Shown in pieces: positions 63,632-64,000 of a DNA stretch of 64,000 nucleotides. The translations under genes and the position numbers were made by a program. Each line of letters opens with the position of its first letter. The first letter of the stretch is position 1. The DNA is taken from assembly GCA_958450365.1 (NCBI GenBank), contig CAUEEP010000916.1, forward strand, positions 1,248,001-1,312,000, read 5' to 3'. The notes under the pieces were generated by a model that was not told where the DNA came from, searched no databases, and saw only the letters and a program-made list of their open reading frames with translations. The DNA comes from Mesorhabditis belari (Eukaryota > Nematoda > Chromadorea > Rhabditida > Rhabditidae).

Positions 63632-64000
63632 TTTATTTGAATTATCGTTTTTTTTCTTTTAGTTGTGCGCACTACTTTTTTTTCTCCCCCCCCCCGCCGC
63701 ACTTATATTTTGGTGGGGATTTATTTTTAAGGGGGGGGGTAAGTTAAGAAATTAAGATTAAGAAATTGAAAAAATTAAGAAATTGTTTGTTTTAATTGTT
63801 TAATTGTTTCTTGTTTAATTTAAAATTGTTAAAATTAATTGTTTTTTAAATATTTTAAGCTGCAAATCCAATCTTTTATCCAATGTTTTATGTTTTTTTA
63901 ATTTGATTCGCTTAATTGTAAGGCTTTATTCGTTATATTATTTCTATTTCCATTCTATTTCGCAAAGCAAAAAAAACACTATATGGTAACGGCCGCAGTG
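63632..64000. other. No gene seen; homopolymer tracts
   Basis: T-, C- and G-runs (12 C at about 63690, 10 G at about 63735) and AT-rich sequence to the window end. Either an intron of the gene at 63506 or intergenic. Confidence 0.4.

Overview
This is a nematode nuclear window, probably rhabditid or a relative. Genes are split by introns with GT donors and TTTTCAG/TTTTAG acceptors. Several ATGs lie just after an acceptor-like site, as in spliced-leader trans-splicing. Typical invertebrate families are present (innexin, animal chitin synthase), plus eukaryotic tRNA-Asp genes, mariner elements and many short inverted-repeat elements. All gene models below were spliced by hand from frame continuity and splice signals, with no transcript support.

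Layout. 0.9-3.0 kb: two divergent genes for small single-pass membrane proteins of unknown function. 3.2-17.8 kb: three tandem minus-strand serine carboxypeptidase (peptidase S10) genes with the same 14-exon architecture. In each, a plus-strand tRNA-Asp(GTC) gene sits in the same intron. Further tRNA-Asp copies next to decayed carboxypeptidase exon pieces occur at 12.3, 13.0, 18.7, 23.5 and 23.9 kb, so a carboxypeptidase-exon plus tRNA-Asp cassette has been copied repeatedly. 21.2-53.0 kb: one plus-strand chitin synthase gene of about 45 exons (about 1,731 aa). Its introns hold a nearly intact mariner element with one internal TGA, a degraded mariner, several terminal-inverted-repeat elements, a 22-bp minisatellite, tRNA-like relics and a roughly 1.9 kb imperfect palindrome around a poly(A)/poly(T) tract. 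53.0-55.8 kb: repeats only. 55.8-60.2 kb: a KH-domain RNA-binding protein gene and an innexin gene, both plus strand, with very short introns (about 38-48 nt). 60.7-63.1 kb: a gene for a secreted Cys- and Gly-rich protein of unknown function. 63.5 kb: one minus-strand exon of another gene.

Function. The carboxypeptidases look like secreted or lysosomal acid proteases with all catalytic motifs. The chitin synthase should make eggshell or pharyngeal/cuticular chitin. The innexin forms gap junctions. Nothing shows these loci acting in one pathway. The most unusual features are the repeated tRNA/carboxypeptidase cassette and a tandem array of about 11 TFIIIC B-box-like motifs inside a transposon-like element at 10.3-10.5 kb.
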